A stretch of DNA of 64,000 nucleotides from an uncultured Oscillibacter sp. (GTDB lineage Bacteria > Bacillota > Clostridia > Oscillospirales > Oscillospiraceae), in assembly GCA_910576865.1 (NCBI GenBank), contig CAJTKE010000001.1, forward strand, positions 186,001-250,000. Reading direction: 5' to 3'. Below the pieces are notes generated by a model that had not been told where the DNA came from, did not search any database, and was given only the letters and a program-made list of their open reading frames with translations. Shown one piece after another: positions 16,722 to 24,903 of this stretch. The first letter of the stretch is position 1. Each line of letters starts with the position of its first letter. A program made the position numbers and the translations under genes.

Positions 16722-18461
16722 TCAGGCGATGCGGTTGTTCTTGGAACGGATGACGAACAGCGCGCCGATCATCAGCACGATGCCGATGGGCAGGCCCAGC
16801 AGGCCGGGGGCGCCCACGCTGACCAGGATGCCCGCGATGAGGTAGGTGATCCCGGACACCACCGCGCAGGTGATGGCGTAGGGCAGCTGGGTGGAGACGT
16901 GGTTCACGTGGTCACACTGGGCTCCGGCGGAGGCCATGATGGTGGTGTCGGAGATGGGGGAGCAGTGGTCGCCGCAGACCGCGCCGGCCATGCAGGCGGA
17001 GATGCAGACGATGGCCATGGGGTTGTCCATGGAGAAGACGTTCTGCACGATGGGAATCAGGATGCCGAAGGTGCCCCAGGAGGTGCCGGTGGCGAAGGCC
17101 AGCAGGCAGCCGATGGCGAAGACGATGAGGGGCAGGATCATCTGGAGGCCGCCGGCGGAGGACCGGACGAAGTCACGGACGAAGAACTTGGCCCCCAGGG
17201 AGTCGGTCATGGCCTTCAGACTCCAGGCGAAGGTCAGGATCATGATGGCGGGCACCATGGCCTTGAAGCCCTCGGGGATGCAGCCCATCATCTCCTTGAA
17301 GCTCATGGACCGGCGGATGAGGTAGTACACCAGGGTGAAGACCAGGGCGAAAGCGCTGCCCAGCATCAATCCCACGGAGGCGTCGGAGTTGGAGAAGGCG
17401 GTGATGAAGCCCTCGCCGTCAAAGAAGCCGCCGGAGTAGATCATGCCGATGACGCAGCAGATGATCAGGACCACAACCGGCAGGACCAGATCCAGCACGG
17501 TGCCCTTGTCCTCGGGGGCGTCGTCCTCGGCGCCGGCGTAGGGGTTGGGGCCGGAGAAGAGGTCGCCCGCCAGGGCGTTCTTCTCAAACTTCGCCATAGG
17601 TCCGAACTCGACCTTCATGAGGATCATGCCCACCATCATGACGATGGTCAGCAGGGCGTAGTAGTTGTAGGGGATGGCCCGCAGGAAGAGGTTGAAGCCC
17701 TGGCCGTCCTCGGCGAAGCCGGCGACGGCGGCGGCCCAGGAGCTGATGGGGGCGATGATGCACACCGGGGCGGCGGTGGCGTCGATGATGTAGGCCAGTT
17801 TGGCCCGGGAGATGTTCTGCTTGTCCGTGATGGGCCGCATGACGCTGCCCACGGTGAGGCAGTTGAAGTAGTCGTCAATGAAGATCAGCACGCCCAGGAG
17901 CACGGAGGCCAGCTGGGCCCCCACCCGGGACTTGATGTGGTCCTTGGCCCAGCGGCCGAAGGCGGCGGAGCCGCCGGCCTTGTTCATCAGGCACACCATG
18001 GAGCCCAGGATGATCAGGAAGATCAGGATGCCCATGTTGTAGCTGTCGGTGACGGAGGCCACGATGCCGTCGTTGAAGACATGGAGAATGGTGCCCTCAA
18101 AGGCGAAGTTGGAGTACAGCAGGCCGCCCACCAGAATGCCCACGAAGAGGGAGGAATAGACCTCCTTGGTGATCAGGGCCAGGGCGATGGCGATGATGGG
18201 GGGAATCAGGGACCAGAAGGTGTTGTAGAAGCGGCTGGGGGACTCCACATAGCCCACGCCGCCGCAGCTCTCGCAGGTGACGGCCTCCAGGTCCTCGGAC
18301 AGGACGACGCCGGAGGCGCCGCAGTCGCCGCACTCGATGTACTTGGTTCCAGCCATCTCGGTCAGGTCCTCACCGGCGGCCAGGGCGGGGACGGTCATGG
18401 CGGCGCACAGCAGCAGCACGACCGCCAGCAGGGGCAGGAACCGTCTTCTGAAGGTTCTCAT
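16722..18461 (-). CDS. lysW: NhaC-family transporter, predicted lysine transporter LysW
   Basis: 579 aa from the ATG at 18461, with AGGAGAGAGA just upstream. It opens with a signal-like hydrophobic segment (FLPLLAVVLLLCAAMTVPAL), followed by a zinc-ribbon-like CGDCGASG...CESCGG pair (residues 38-65), then about a dozen transmembrane segments of the Na+/H+ antiporter NhaC superfamily (CGDHCSPISDTTIMAS is the family hallmark). The transcript leader is a lysine riboswitch. NhaC-family members under lysine-riboswitch control have been predicted to be lysine transporters (LysW), so lysine rather than Na+/H+ exchange is the likely cargo. Confidence 0.85.
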   Translation of the reverse strand: MRTFRRRFLPLLAVVLLLCAAMTVPALAAGEDLTEMAGTKYIECGDCGASGVVLSEDLEAVTCESCGGVGYVESPSRFYNTFWSLIPPIIAIALALITKEVYSSLFVGILVGGLLYSNFAFEGTILHVFNDGIVASVTDSYNMGILIFLIILGSMVCLMNKAGGSAAFGRWAKDHIKSRVGAQLASVLLGVLIFIDDYFNCLTVGSVMRPITDKQNISRAKLAYIIDATAAPVCIIAPISSWAAAVAGFAEDGQGFNLFLRAIPYNYYALLTIVMMVGMILMKVEFGPMAKFEKNALAGDLFSGPNPYAGAEDDAPEDKGTVLDLVLPVVVLIICCVIGMIYSGGFFDGEGFITAFSNSDASVGLMLGSAFALVFTLVYYLIRRSMSFKEMMGCIPEGFKAMVPAIMILTFAWSLKAMTDSLGAKFFVRDFVRSSAGGLQMILPLIVFAIGCLLAFATGTSWGTFGILIPIVQNVFSMDNPMAIVCISACMAGAVCGDHCSPISDTTIMASAGAQCDHVNHVSTQLPYAITCAVVSGITYLIAGILVSVGAPGLLGLPIGIVLMIGALFVIRSKNNRIA

Positions 18462-18478
18462 AGCTCTCTCTCCTGAAT

Positions 18479-18514
18479 GAAAAATGAAGTCATGACAGGT
18501 CGTCATGACTTCAT
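18479..18514 (-). terminator. Riboswitch expression-platform terminator
   Basis: On the minus strand, 13-base perfect arms ATGAAGTCATGAC / GTCATGACTTCAT with a 5-base loop, then TTTTT, just ahead of the lysW SD. An alternative pairing TTCATAC / GTATGAA, made from bases directly after aptamer helix P1, would break the left arm. This is the layout of a transcriptional OFF switch. Confidence 0.85.
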
Positions 18515-18534
18515 ACCACACAATTGTATGAATC

Positions 18535-18704
18535 CACGACAGCGCTCCACCCGATACGGGTGACAGTCCGGGGGATGTTCTCCCTCGGCCCGGCTCCGGC
18601 TCCCTCAGGCGGGAGGGCGAAGCCTCGGCGGATGCCCCTTTTCCCCTCCCCGGTTCCTGAAACCCTTGGGGAGGCGTACTCTTGACATCCGCGCCTCTAT
18701 CATG
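18535..18704 (-). ncRNA. Lysine riboswitch (L-box) aptamer
   Basis: 170-nt leader upstream of the NhaC-family gene matching the L-box plan. Helix P1 pairs CATGATAG (18704-18697) with CTGTCGTG (18542-18535). After the 5' P1 strand come GAGGCGC and the loop-E/T-loop segment GATGTCAAGAGTACGCCTC. Later segments AAAGGGGCATCCGCCGA and GGACTGTCACCCG...CGGGTGGAGCGCTGTC match the conserved P3/P4/P5 core. It binds lysine and should terminate transcription when lysine is plentiful. Confidence 0.9.
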
Positions 18705-18713
18705 CTGGCACCT

Positions 18714-18741
18714 ATTATAATAAGCAATTTCAAAATGTCAA
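18714..18741 (-). promoter_or_regulatory. Promoter of the lysine-riboswitch transcript
   Basis: TTGACA (18741-18736), 16-base spacer, TATAAT (18719-18714) on the minus strand. Transcription would begin near 18707, three bases before P1. Confidence 0.85.
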
Positions 18742-18920
18742 CACTCTTTTTCCCCCTCTTCCAGCATTTTCCGCCCGGAGGGGGCCCGCCCCGCCGTCTC
18801 CGGCCGGAAGCGGCCTTCCCCTTCCCGGCGAATCCCCGTCCTTCTTTGCGCACTTTCACCAGCGGACGCCGGGGCGGGCCCCGCCTTCCTCGGGCAAAAC
18901 GACGATTTTGGAAAAAGCGT

Positions 18921-18948
18921 TTGACTTCATGCGCCAACATGCTACAAT
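18921..18948 (+). promoter_or_regulatory. Promoter of the aminotransferase gene
   Basis: TTGACT (18921-18926), 16-base spacer, TACAAT (18943-18948). The bases 18961-18973 after it form a GC-rich run (CCCCCGCGGGGGG) that could fold in the leader. Confidence 0.6.
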
Positions 18949-19013
18949 AAAACAACACGCCCCCCGCGGGGGGTGTTCCCATGAAATCACAAGGCCCCAA
19001 GGAGGCGAACAGG

Positions 19014-20216
19014 ATGAAGTTCTCCAGCAAGTGCGAGGCGTGCAGCCTCTCCCCCATTCGGAAATTCCACCCCTATGTGGTGGCGGCGGAGGCAGCGGGC
19101 CGGCGGGTCCTCCACCTGAACATCGGCCAGCCCGACGTGGAGACCCCCAAGGCATTCTTTGACGCCGTCCGGGACTTCGACAGCTCCGTCCTGGCCTACG
19201 CCCCCGCCGGCGGCGTGGAGGCCTATGTGGACGCCGTCCGGGACTATTACCGGAGCTTCGGCGTCTCCCTGGAGGCGGACGACATCCTGGCCACCTTCGG
19301 CGGCAGCGAGGCTTTGCAGCTTGCCGCCGCCTGCATCCTGGACGACGGGGACGAGGTTCTGATCCCCGAGCCCTTCTATCCCAACTACGACACCTTCATC
19401 GGCGTGGCCGGAGGAAAGATCGTCCCCATTCCCACCACGGCGGAGGAGGGCTACCGCTTCGCCCGGCGGGAGAAGATCGAGCCTCTCATCACCCCCCGGA
19501 CCAAGGCCGTCATGATCACCAACCCCGGCAACCCCACCGGCGCCGTCCTCACCCATGAGGAGCAGCGCCTCCTGCTGGACATCTGCAAGGAGCACGGCCT
19601 GTTTCTCATCAGCGACGAGGTCTACCGGGAGATCATCTACTCCGGGAAGAAGCTCAGCTCCCTGCTGGAGTTCCAGGACGGGGCGGAGAACGTCATCGTC
19701 ACCGACTCCATCTCCAAACGCTTCTCCTCCTGCGGCGCCCGGGTGGGGGCCCTGATCTCAAAAAACAGGCACTTCATGGAGCTGGCCATGAAGATCTGCC
19801 AAGGCCGGCTCTGCGCCGCCACCCTGGACCAGATCGGCGCCGCCGCCCTGTACCGGACAATGACGCCGGAGTACCTCCGCTCCGTCCGGGACGAGTACGG
19901 ACGGCGGAAGGACGCGTTGGTTGCGGCCCTGTCCAAGCTCCCCGGCGTCACCCACAGCTCCCCGGAGGGCGCGTTCTACGTCATGGCCACCCTGCCGGTG
20001 GACGACGCGGAGAAGCTCCAGTACTTCCTCCTCCAGGAGTTTGAGGACCGGGGCGAAACCGTCATGTACGCCCCCGGCGAGGGCTTCTACGGCACCCCCG
20101 GCAAGGGGAAGAACGAGGTCCGCATCGCCTACGTCACCAACCCGGCGGAGTTGACCCGGGCCATCGAGTTGCTGGGACTGGGCATTGAGGCCTACAACCG
20201 GAAGTACGGGAAATAA
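19014..20216 (+). CDS. PLP-dependent aminotransferase, class I/II
   Basis: 400 aa from ATG 19014, with AAGGAGG eight bases upstream (an in-frame ATG at 18981 lacks an SD). Fold type I: NIGQPDVETP substrate loop, AYAPAGGVEAYVDAV, TNPGNPTGAVLT with the conserved Asn, SDEVYREIIY, and the PLP lysine in DSISKRFSSCGARVG. It resembles aspartate/aromatic aminotransferases. Divergent from the lysine-regulated transporter, but its leader has no riboswitch. Substrate not assignable. Confidence 0.93.
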   Translation: MKFSSKCEACSLSPIRKFHPYVVAAEAAGRRVLHLNIGQPDVETPKAFFDAVRDFDSSVLAYAPAGGVEAYVDAVRDYYRSFGVSLEADDILATFGGSEALQLAAACILDDGDEVLIPEPFYPNYDTFIGVAGGKIVPIPTTAEEGYRFARREKIEPLITPRTKAVMITNPGNPTGAVLTHEEQRLLLDICKEHGLFLISDEVYREIIYSGKKLSSLLEFQDGAENVIVTDSISKRFSSCGARVGALISKNRHFMELAMKICQGRLCAATLDQIGAAALYRTMTPEYLRSVRDEYGRRKDALVAALSKLPGVTHSSPEGAFYVMATLPVDDAEKLQYFLLQEFEDRGETVMYAPGEGFYGTPGKGKNEVRIAYVTNPAELTRAIELLGLGIEAYNRKYGK

Positions 20217-20228
20217 GGAGGAAGACCT

Positions 20229-20513
20229 GTGATTCGCCATATCGTCATGTGGAAGTTCCGCCCCGGCACGGAGGCGGAGCAGGAGAAATTCCTCAGCGGC
20301 CTGCGGGCCCTCCAGGGGGTTGTCCCCCAGCTGCTCTCCAGCGAGGTGGCCCGGAACATCGGGCCCGGAAACTACGACGCCGTGCTGGTCAGCGAGTTCA
20401 ACAGCCTGGAGGACCTGGAGGCCTACAAGAACGATCCCCGGCACAAGGCGGTGTCCCAGCTGTGCAAGTCCATCCGGGAGGACCGGACGGCCGTGGACTA
20501 TGAGGTTTTATAA
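20229..20513 (+). CDS. Dabb-family (stress-responsive A/B barrel) protein
   Basis: 94 aa dimeric alpha-beta barrel protein. Signature HIVMWKFRPG at the start, then NYDAVLVSEFNSLEDLEAY and DPRHKAV. GTG start at 20229 with AAGGAGG (20215-20221) overlapping the stop of the aminotransferase gene, so it is co-translated with it. Family members are small dimeric ligand-binding or cyclase-like proteins; role here unknown. Confidence 0.9.
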   Translation: MIRHIVMWKFRPGTEAEQEKFLSGLRALQGVVPQLLSSEVARNIGPGNYDAVLVSEFNSLEDLEAYKNDPRHKAVSQLCKSIREDRTAVDYEVL

Positions 20514-20540
20514 AGTACCACTATAAGTTTTCAAACGATG

Positions 20541-20578
20541 AAACGGACGCGCTGTGCTTGCCCAGCGCGTCCGTTTTT
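20541..20578. terminator. Bidirectional terminator
   Basis: AAACGGACGCGCTG / CAGCGCGTCCGTTTTT hairpin with a 7-base loop, between the Dabb gene and the convergent acetyltransferase gene. Confidence 0.9.
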
Positions 20579-20594
20579 GTTCCGCCGGAGGAGT

Positions 20595-21233
20595 TCAGCG
20601 GCTCCGCCGCAGGGCCTCCAGGTCTCCCGCCTGGATGGCCCGGAGGCTTCCGGAGAGCTTTTCCAGGGGCCAGTCCCACCAGCGCAGCTCCGAAAGCGCG
20701 TCGATGGTCTCCTGGTCGAACCGCCGCCGGATGGGCTTGGCGGGGGCCCCGCCCACGATGGTGTAGGGCGGCACGTCCCTGGTCACCACGGACCGGGCGG
20801 CGATGATGGCCCCGTCCCCGATGGCGACGCCGGAGAGAATCACCGCCTCATAGCCGATCCACACGTCGTTTCCTATCACGATGTCCCCCCGGTGGTCCCA
20901 GGCCTCCGTCACTTCCATCCCGTGGCCCCACTCCTCGTAAAAGATGGGGAACACATAAGTGGACAGAGAGCCCAGGGCGTGGTTGGCGCTGTTCATCAAA
21001 AACCGCGCTCCGCAGGCGATGGAGCAGAATTTCCCAATCACCAGCCGGTCGCCGTTGACGGGATAGTGGTACAGTACGTTGTTCCTCTGAAAGTCCCGGG
21101 GATCGTGGACAAAATCGTTGTAGATGGTGAAGTCGCCCACCTCAATACAAGGGCCCTGGACGGCGTTTTTCAGATAGATGGTCTGGCTGTCCCCCGTCCT
21201 GGGGTACAGCTTCGTGGAAGCCGGAATCGTCAT
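20595..21233 (-). CDS. Vat/CatB-family xenobiotic O-acetyltransferase
   Basis: 212 aa from ATG 21233 (AAGGAG seven bases upstream). Left-handed beta-helix hexapeptide acyltransferase: LVIGKFCSIACGARFLMNSANHALGS carries the catalytic His of the NANHAL segment; DIVIGNDVWIGYEAVILSGVAIGDGAIIAARSVVTRDV forms the coils; the end FDQETIDALSELRWWDWPLEKL is the Vat/XAT C-terminal signature. Family members acetylate streptogramin A or chloramphenicol. Resemblance to Vat is clear, but whether it gives resistance is not known. Confidence 0.88.
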   Translation of the reverse strand: MTIPASTKLYPRTGDSQTIYLKNAVQGPCIEVGDFTIYNDFVHDPRDFQRNNVLYHYPVNGDRLVIGKFCSIACGARFLMNSANHALGSLSTYVFPIFYEEWGHGMEVTEAWDHRGDIVIGNDVWIGYEAVILSGVAIGDGAIIAARSVVTRDVPPYTIVGGAPAKPIRRRFDQETIDALSELRWWDWPLEKLSGSLRAIQAGDLEALRRSR

Positions 21234-21368
21234 GGAATCTTCTCCTTTTTCATTTGACATTAGTTTGGACGATTCCGGCTCAGGCAATGCAGCGCCTCAC
21301 TCCCTCAACTCCCCTCATTTCCTGGACAATCCATTTTATAGCGTTATTATAAATCTATTTTAGTTCGA

Positions 21369-21845
21369 TCAGCCCCGCAGCAGGGCCGTCCTGGCGTCCA
21401 ACCTGCCGTTCTCCAGGGTCACGACGCCGTAGGTGGGCCGGGAGTAGTCCCCGATGCTGCCGGGGTTCAGGAACAGGGTCTTCCCCCGCATGTCCACCAG
21501 GGGCTTGTGGGTGTGGCCGAAGAGGAAGAGGTCCAGGTCCTTCTCCTCCGCCGCCAGCCCCGCCGCCAGCAGGGACTGCTTCACGCCGTAGGTATGCCCG
21601 TGGCACATCAGCACCCGCTTGTCCCCCAGGTAGATCAGCTTCTCCGCCTCCCGGGAGCCTCCCCGGAAATAGTCGCAGTTGCCGTACACCTGCTCCATGG
21701 GCAGGTCCGGGAAGCGGTCCCGGAGCCGTTCCCCGTCCCGCCAGCAGTCCCCCAGGTGGAGGATCATCCGGGGGGACTCCCGCTCCACGGCCCGGATCAT
21801 ATTGGAGATGTTCCCATGGGAGTCCGAGAGGACCAGAACCTTCAT
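21369..21845 (-). CDS. YfcE/MJ0936-like metallophosphoesterase
   Basis: 158 aa from ATG 21845. Motifs in order: LVLSDSHGN, LHLGDC, YGNCDYF, CHGHTYG, FGHTHKP; all metal ligands are present. Length and motifs match small YfcE/VPS29-like phosphodiesterases. In many Firmicutes this gene follows rph-rdgB, which are not here. The start is chosen because the motif DSHGN normally lies within the first 12 residues. Confidence 0.92.
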   Translation of the reverse strand: MKVLVLSDSHGNISNMIRAVERESPRMILHLGDCWRDGERLRDRFPDLPMEQVYGNCDYFRGGSREAEKLIYLGDKRVLMCHGHTYGVKQSLLAAGLAAEEKDLDLFLFGHTHKPLVDMRGKTLFLNPGSIGDYSRPTYGVVTLENGRLDARTALLRG

Positions 21846-21963
21846 GGCGGCGCCCCTTTCCCGCCTGGACGGCGGTTTATTGTAGTAAACATCAGTATAG
21901 GAGCTTCCTCCCCGCTTTGCAATCCCCTGCCGGAGAAATTCAGAAAAATTTTTCAAAAACCTC

Positions 21964-22026
21964 TTGACAACGCTGGTTAGTCGTGCTAAACTCCAAGACC
22001 GTAAAGGCGGTTAGGAAGTACTAACC
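21964..22026 (+). promoter_or_regulatory. feo promoter with two DtxR-like dyads
   Basis: TTGACA (21964-21969), 17-base spacer, TAAACT (21987-21992). Dyad 1, GGTTAG-N5-CTAAAC, spans 21975-21991 inside the promoter. Dyad 2, GGTTAG-N6-CTAACC, is perfect and spans 22009-22026 just after the start site. The half-site resembles the TTAGG/GGTTAG core of DtxR/IdeR iron boxes, so iron repression of feo is inferred. Confidence 0.7.
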
Positions 22027-22055
22027 ATCAGCTTGAAACGGAAGGGGGCCGCGGG

Positions 22056-22268
22056 ATGATGCCGCTGACAATGGCGAGGGCGGGAGAGACCGCCGTCATC
22101 CGCAGGATCACCGGGAAGGACGAGGTCCGCCAGCATCTGGCGGAGCTGGGCTTCGTGGTGGGGGCCGAGGCCACCGTGGTCAGCGAGATCGCGGGAAACA
22201 TGATCCTGCAGGTGAAGGACAGCCGCGTCGCGTTGGACCGGGGTATGGCCGGCCGGATCATGATTTGA
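22056..22268 (+). CDS. feoA: FeoA-domain protein (first copy)
   Basis: 70-aa SH3-like FeoA protein (start at tandem ATGs 22056/22059). Typical FeoA features: RRITGKDEVRQHLAELGFVVGAEATVV and the ending VALDRGMAGRIMI. It assists FeoB in ferrous iron uptake at the membrane's cytoplasmic face. The first of two adjacent feoA genes. Confidence 0.92.
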   Translation: MMPLTMARAGETAVIRRITGKDEVRQHLAELGFVVGAEATVVSEIAGNMILQVKDSRVALDRGMAGRIMI

Positions 22269-22281
22269 AGGAGGAGATCGG

Positions 22282-22503
22282 ATGAAAACGCTGAAGGACG
22301 CCAGGGTGGGCGAAACCGTCACCGTGGCCAGGCTCCACGGGGAGGGCCCCGTGAAGCGCCGCATCATGGACATGGGCATCACCAAGGGGGTGGAAATCCT
22401 CGTGCGGAAGGTGGCCCCCCTGGGGGATCCCATGGAGCTGAACGTGCGGGGGTACGAATTGTCCCTGCGAAAGGCCGACGCGGAAAGCATCGAAGTCACT
22501 TGA
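22282..22503 (+). CDS. feoA: FeoA-domain protein (second copy)
   Basis: 73 aa, 13 bases after the first copy, with GGAGG upstream. Pattern VARLHGEGPVKRRIMDMGIT followed by GVEILVRKVAPLGDPMELNVRGYELSLRKADAESI, the classical FeoA end. Two FeoA genes ahead of FeoB are common in Clostridia. A GGGGAC-TTC-GTCCCC hairpin (22507-22521) lies just after the stop and may set the ratio to feoB. Confidence 0.93.
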   Translation: MKTLKDARVGETVTVARLHGEGPVKRRIMDMGITKGVEILVRKVAPLGDPMELNVRGYELSLRKADAESIEVT

Positions 22504-22600
22504 AGAGGGGACTTCGTCCCCCTTTCCACCTTTGGGGTGCTTTTTTAAAGGCTTCGAGTTAGCTATAAATAACTGCTTTGAGAAGGGAGAATCAGCCATC

Positions 22601-24823
22601 ATGGACATCAAAATCGCCCTGGCGGGCAATCCGAACTGCGGGAAGACCACCCTGTTCAACCAGCTCACCGGGTCCAATCAATACGTGGGCAACTGGCCCG
22701 GCGTCACCGTGGAGAAAAAGGAGGGCAGGCTGAAAGGACACAAGGACGTGGTAATCCAAGACCTACCGGGCATCTACTCTCTGTCTCCCTACACCCTGGA
22801 GGAGGTGGTGGCCCGGAGCTATCTGGTCAACGAGAAGCCGGACGCCATCCTCAACATCGTGGACGGCACCAATATCGAGCGGAACCTCTACCTCACCACC
22901 CAACTGATCGAGCTGGGCCTGCCCGTGGTGGTGGCGGTGAACATGATCGACCTTGTTCGGAAGAACGGCGACACCATCAACCTCAATAAGCTGGGTGAGG
23001 CCCTGGGCTGTGAGGTTGTGGAGATGAGCGCCCTCAAGGGGGAGGGCGGCATGGCGGCGGCGGAAAAGGCCGTGGCTCTGGCCCAGAGGAAGCAGGCTGG
23101 GGAACTGCCCCATGTGTTCACCGGCAGCGTGGAACACGCCCTGGCCCACATTGAGGAATCCATCCAGGGCAGGGTGTCGGAAGGCTATCTGCGCTGGTAC
23201 GCCATCAAGATTTTTGAACGGGATGAAAAGGTCCTGGAGGAACTGGACCTCTCCGCCGACCTGAAAGCCCATCTGGAACAGCACATTGCCGACTGTGAGA
23301 AGGAACTGGACGATGACGCCGAGAGCATTATCACCAACCAGCGGTACTCCTACATCAGCTCCGTTGTGACAAAGGCCGTGAAGAAGAAAGCGGCCAAGGG
23401 CAGTCTGTCCGTCTCCGACAAGATCGACCAGATCGTCACCAACCGCATCCTGGCCCTGCCCATTTTTGCCGCCGTCATGTTCTGCATCTATGCCATTGCC
23501 ATGGGCGGTTGGGCCATCTCCATCGGAACCATGGGTACAGATTGGGCCAACGATGTACTCTTTGGCGAAATGGTCCCCGATCTGTTTGACACCATCCTGG
23601 GCGCTTTGGGTGTGGCCGAGGGCGGCTGGCTCTACGGCTTGATCCAGGACGGCATCGTGGCCGGCGTGGGGGCGGTGCTGGGCTTCGTGCCCCAGATGCT
23701 GGTGCTGTTTTTGCTGCTGGCCATTCTGGAGGACGTGGGCTACATGGCCCGGGTGGCCTTCATCATGGACCGCATCTTCCGCCGCTTCGGCCTCTCCGGC
23801 AAGAGCTTCATCCCTATGCTGGTGGCCACCGGCTGCGGCGTGCCGGGCATCATGGCCTCCCGGACCATCGAGCGGGAGCGGGACCGGAAGATGACCATCA
23901 TGACCACCGGCTTCATCCCCTGCGGGGCCAAGCTGCCTATCATCGGCCTCTTCGCCGGGGCGGTGTTCGGGGGCTCCGCCTGGGTGGCGGTATCCGCTTT
24001 CTTCATCGGCGTCGCCGCCGTGGTCGTCTCCGGCATCATGCTGAAAAAATGCCGGGCCTTCGCCGGGGATCCCGCTCCCTTCGTCATGGAGCTCCCGGCC
24101 TATCACGCGCCGTCGGCCTCCAATGTCCTCCGGGCCACCTGGGAGCGGGGCTGGAGCTTCATCAAGCGGGCGGGCACCGTCATCCTGCTGAGCTCCGTCA
24201 TCCTCTGGTTCCTCCAGGGCTACGGCTTCGTGGACGGGGTCTTCCAGGCGGTGGAGGACAACAACGCCTCCCTGCTGGCCGGGCTGGGCCGCGCCGCCGC
24301 CTGGGTCTTCGCCCCCATCGGCTGGGCGGGGGACATGGCCTGGAAGGCCGCGGTGGCCACCGTCACCGGCCTCATCGCCAAGGAGGAGGTGGTCTCCACC
24401 TTCGGCGTGCTCTACAGCTTCGCCGGGGAGGAGCTGGGGGACAACGGCGAGGCCATCTGGGCCCTCATCGCCGGGGACTTCGGCCCCATGGCCGCATACT
24501 CCTTCATGATCTTCAACCTCCTCTGCGCCCCCTGCTTCGCCGCCATGGGCGCCATCAAGCGGGAGATGAACAACGCCAGATGGACGGCGGCGGCCATCGG
24601 CTACATGTGCGCTTTCGCCTATGTGGTGAGCCTGATCGTCTTCCAGCTGGGCGGACTTGTCACCGGAGAAGCCGCCTTCGGCCCGGGCACCATCGCCGCC
24701 CTGGTTTTGCTGGCGGGCATGGTCTACATGCTGGTCCGCAAGGGCTGCAGAGCCGAGGCCGGGCAGCGGCCCCGGGTGGAGCTGGGGTGCGGAAACTGCG
24801 CCTCCTGCGGCGGGTGCCATTGA
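22601..24823 (+). CDS. feoB: Ferrous iron transporter FeoB
   Basis: 740 aa from ATG 22601, where AGAAGGGAGA provides the SD; the frame extends upstream without support. N-terminal G protein: G1 GNPNCGKTT, G3 DLPGIYSL, G4 NMID; then the GDI helical region and about ten transmembrane segments with Gate motifs (MLVATGCGVPGIMASRTIE, FIPCGAKLPI). It ends with the Cys-rich tail GCGNCASCGGC, common in Clostridia FeoB. Imports Fe2+ in anaerobes. Confidence 0.96.
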   Translation: MDIKIALAGNPNCGKTTLFNQLTGSNQYVGNWPGVTVEKKEGRLKGHKDVVIQDLPGIYSLSPYTLEEVVARSYLVNEKPDAILNIVDGTNIERNLYLTTQLIELGLPVVVAVNMIDLVRKNGDTINLNKLGEALGCEVVEMSALKGEGGMAAAEKAVALAQRKQAGELPHVFTGSVEHALAHIEESIQGRVSEGYLRWYAIKIFERDEKVLEELDLSADLKAHLEQHIADCEKELDDDAESIITNQRYSYISSVVTKAVKKKAAKGSLSVSDKIDQIVTNRILALPIFAAVMFCIYAIAMGGWAISIGTMGTDWANDVLFGEMVPDLFDTILGALGVAEGGWLYGLIQDGIVAGVGAVLGFVPQMLVLFLLLAILEDVGYMARVAFIMDRIFRRFGLSGKSFIPMLVATGCGVPGIMASRTIERERDRKMTIMTTGFIPCGAKLPIIGLFAGAVFGGSAWVAVSAFFIGVAAVVVSGIMLKKCRAFAGDPAPFVMELPAYHAPSASNVLRATWERGWSFIKRAGTVILLSSVILWFLQGYGFVDGVFQAVEDNNASLLAGLGRAAAWVFAPIGWAGDMAWKAAVATVTGLIAKEEVVSTFGVLYSFAGEELGDNGEAIWALIAGDFGPMAAYSFMIFNLLCAPCFAAMGAIKREMNNARWTAAAIGYMCAFAYVVSLIVFQLGGLVTGEAAFGPGTIAALVLLAGMVYMLVRKGCRAEAGQRPRVELGCGNCASCGGCH

Positions 24824-24860
24824 ATCCATTACGCTTGCCAGAGACACCTCTTTCAGAATA

Positions 24861-24901
24861 CGGAAGGGCCCCGGGGAACAGGCAGTCCCGGGGCCCTTCC
24901 G
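24861..24901. terminator. Hairpin between feoB and the GIY-YIG/GNAT gene
   Basis: 15-base arms CGGAAGGGCCCCGGG / CCCGGGGCCCTTCCG with an 11-base loop, between convergent genes. T-tract is weak on both strands. Confidence 0.7.
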
Positions 24902-24903
24902 TA

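Noticed and set aside
14520..18476. A 1,318-codon open frame on the plus strand across xdhC, TraX and lysW
   Set aside because: It is antisense to recognised genes, is rich in Q/G/H/D low-complexity sequence, and has no SD or domain. Long empty frames are expected opposite high-GC genes.
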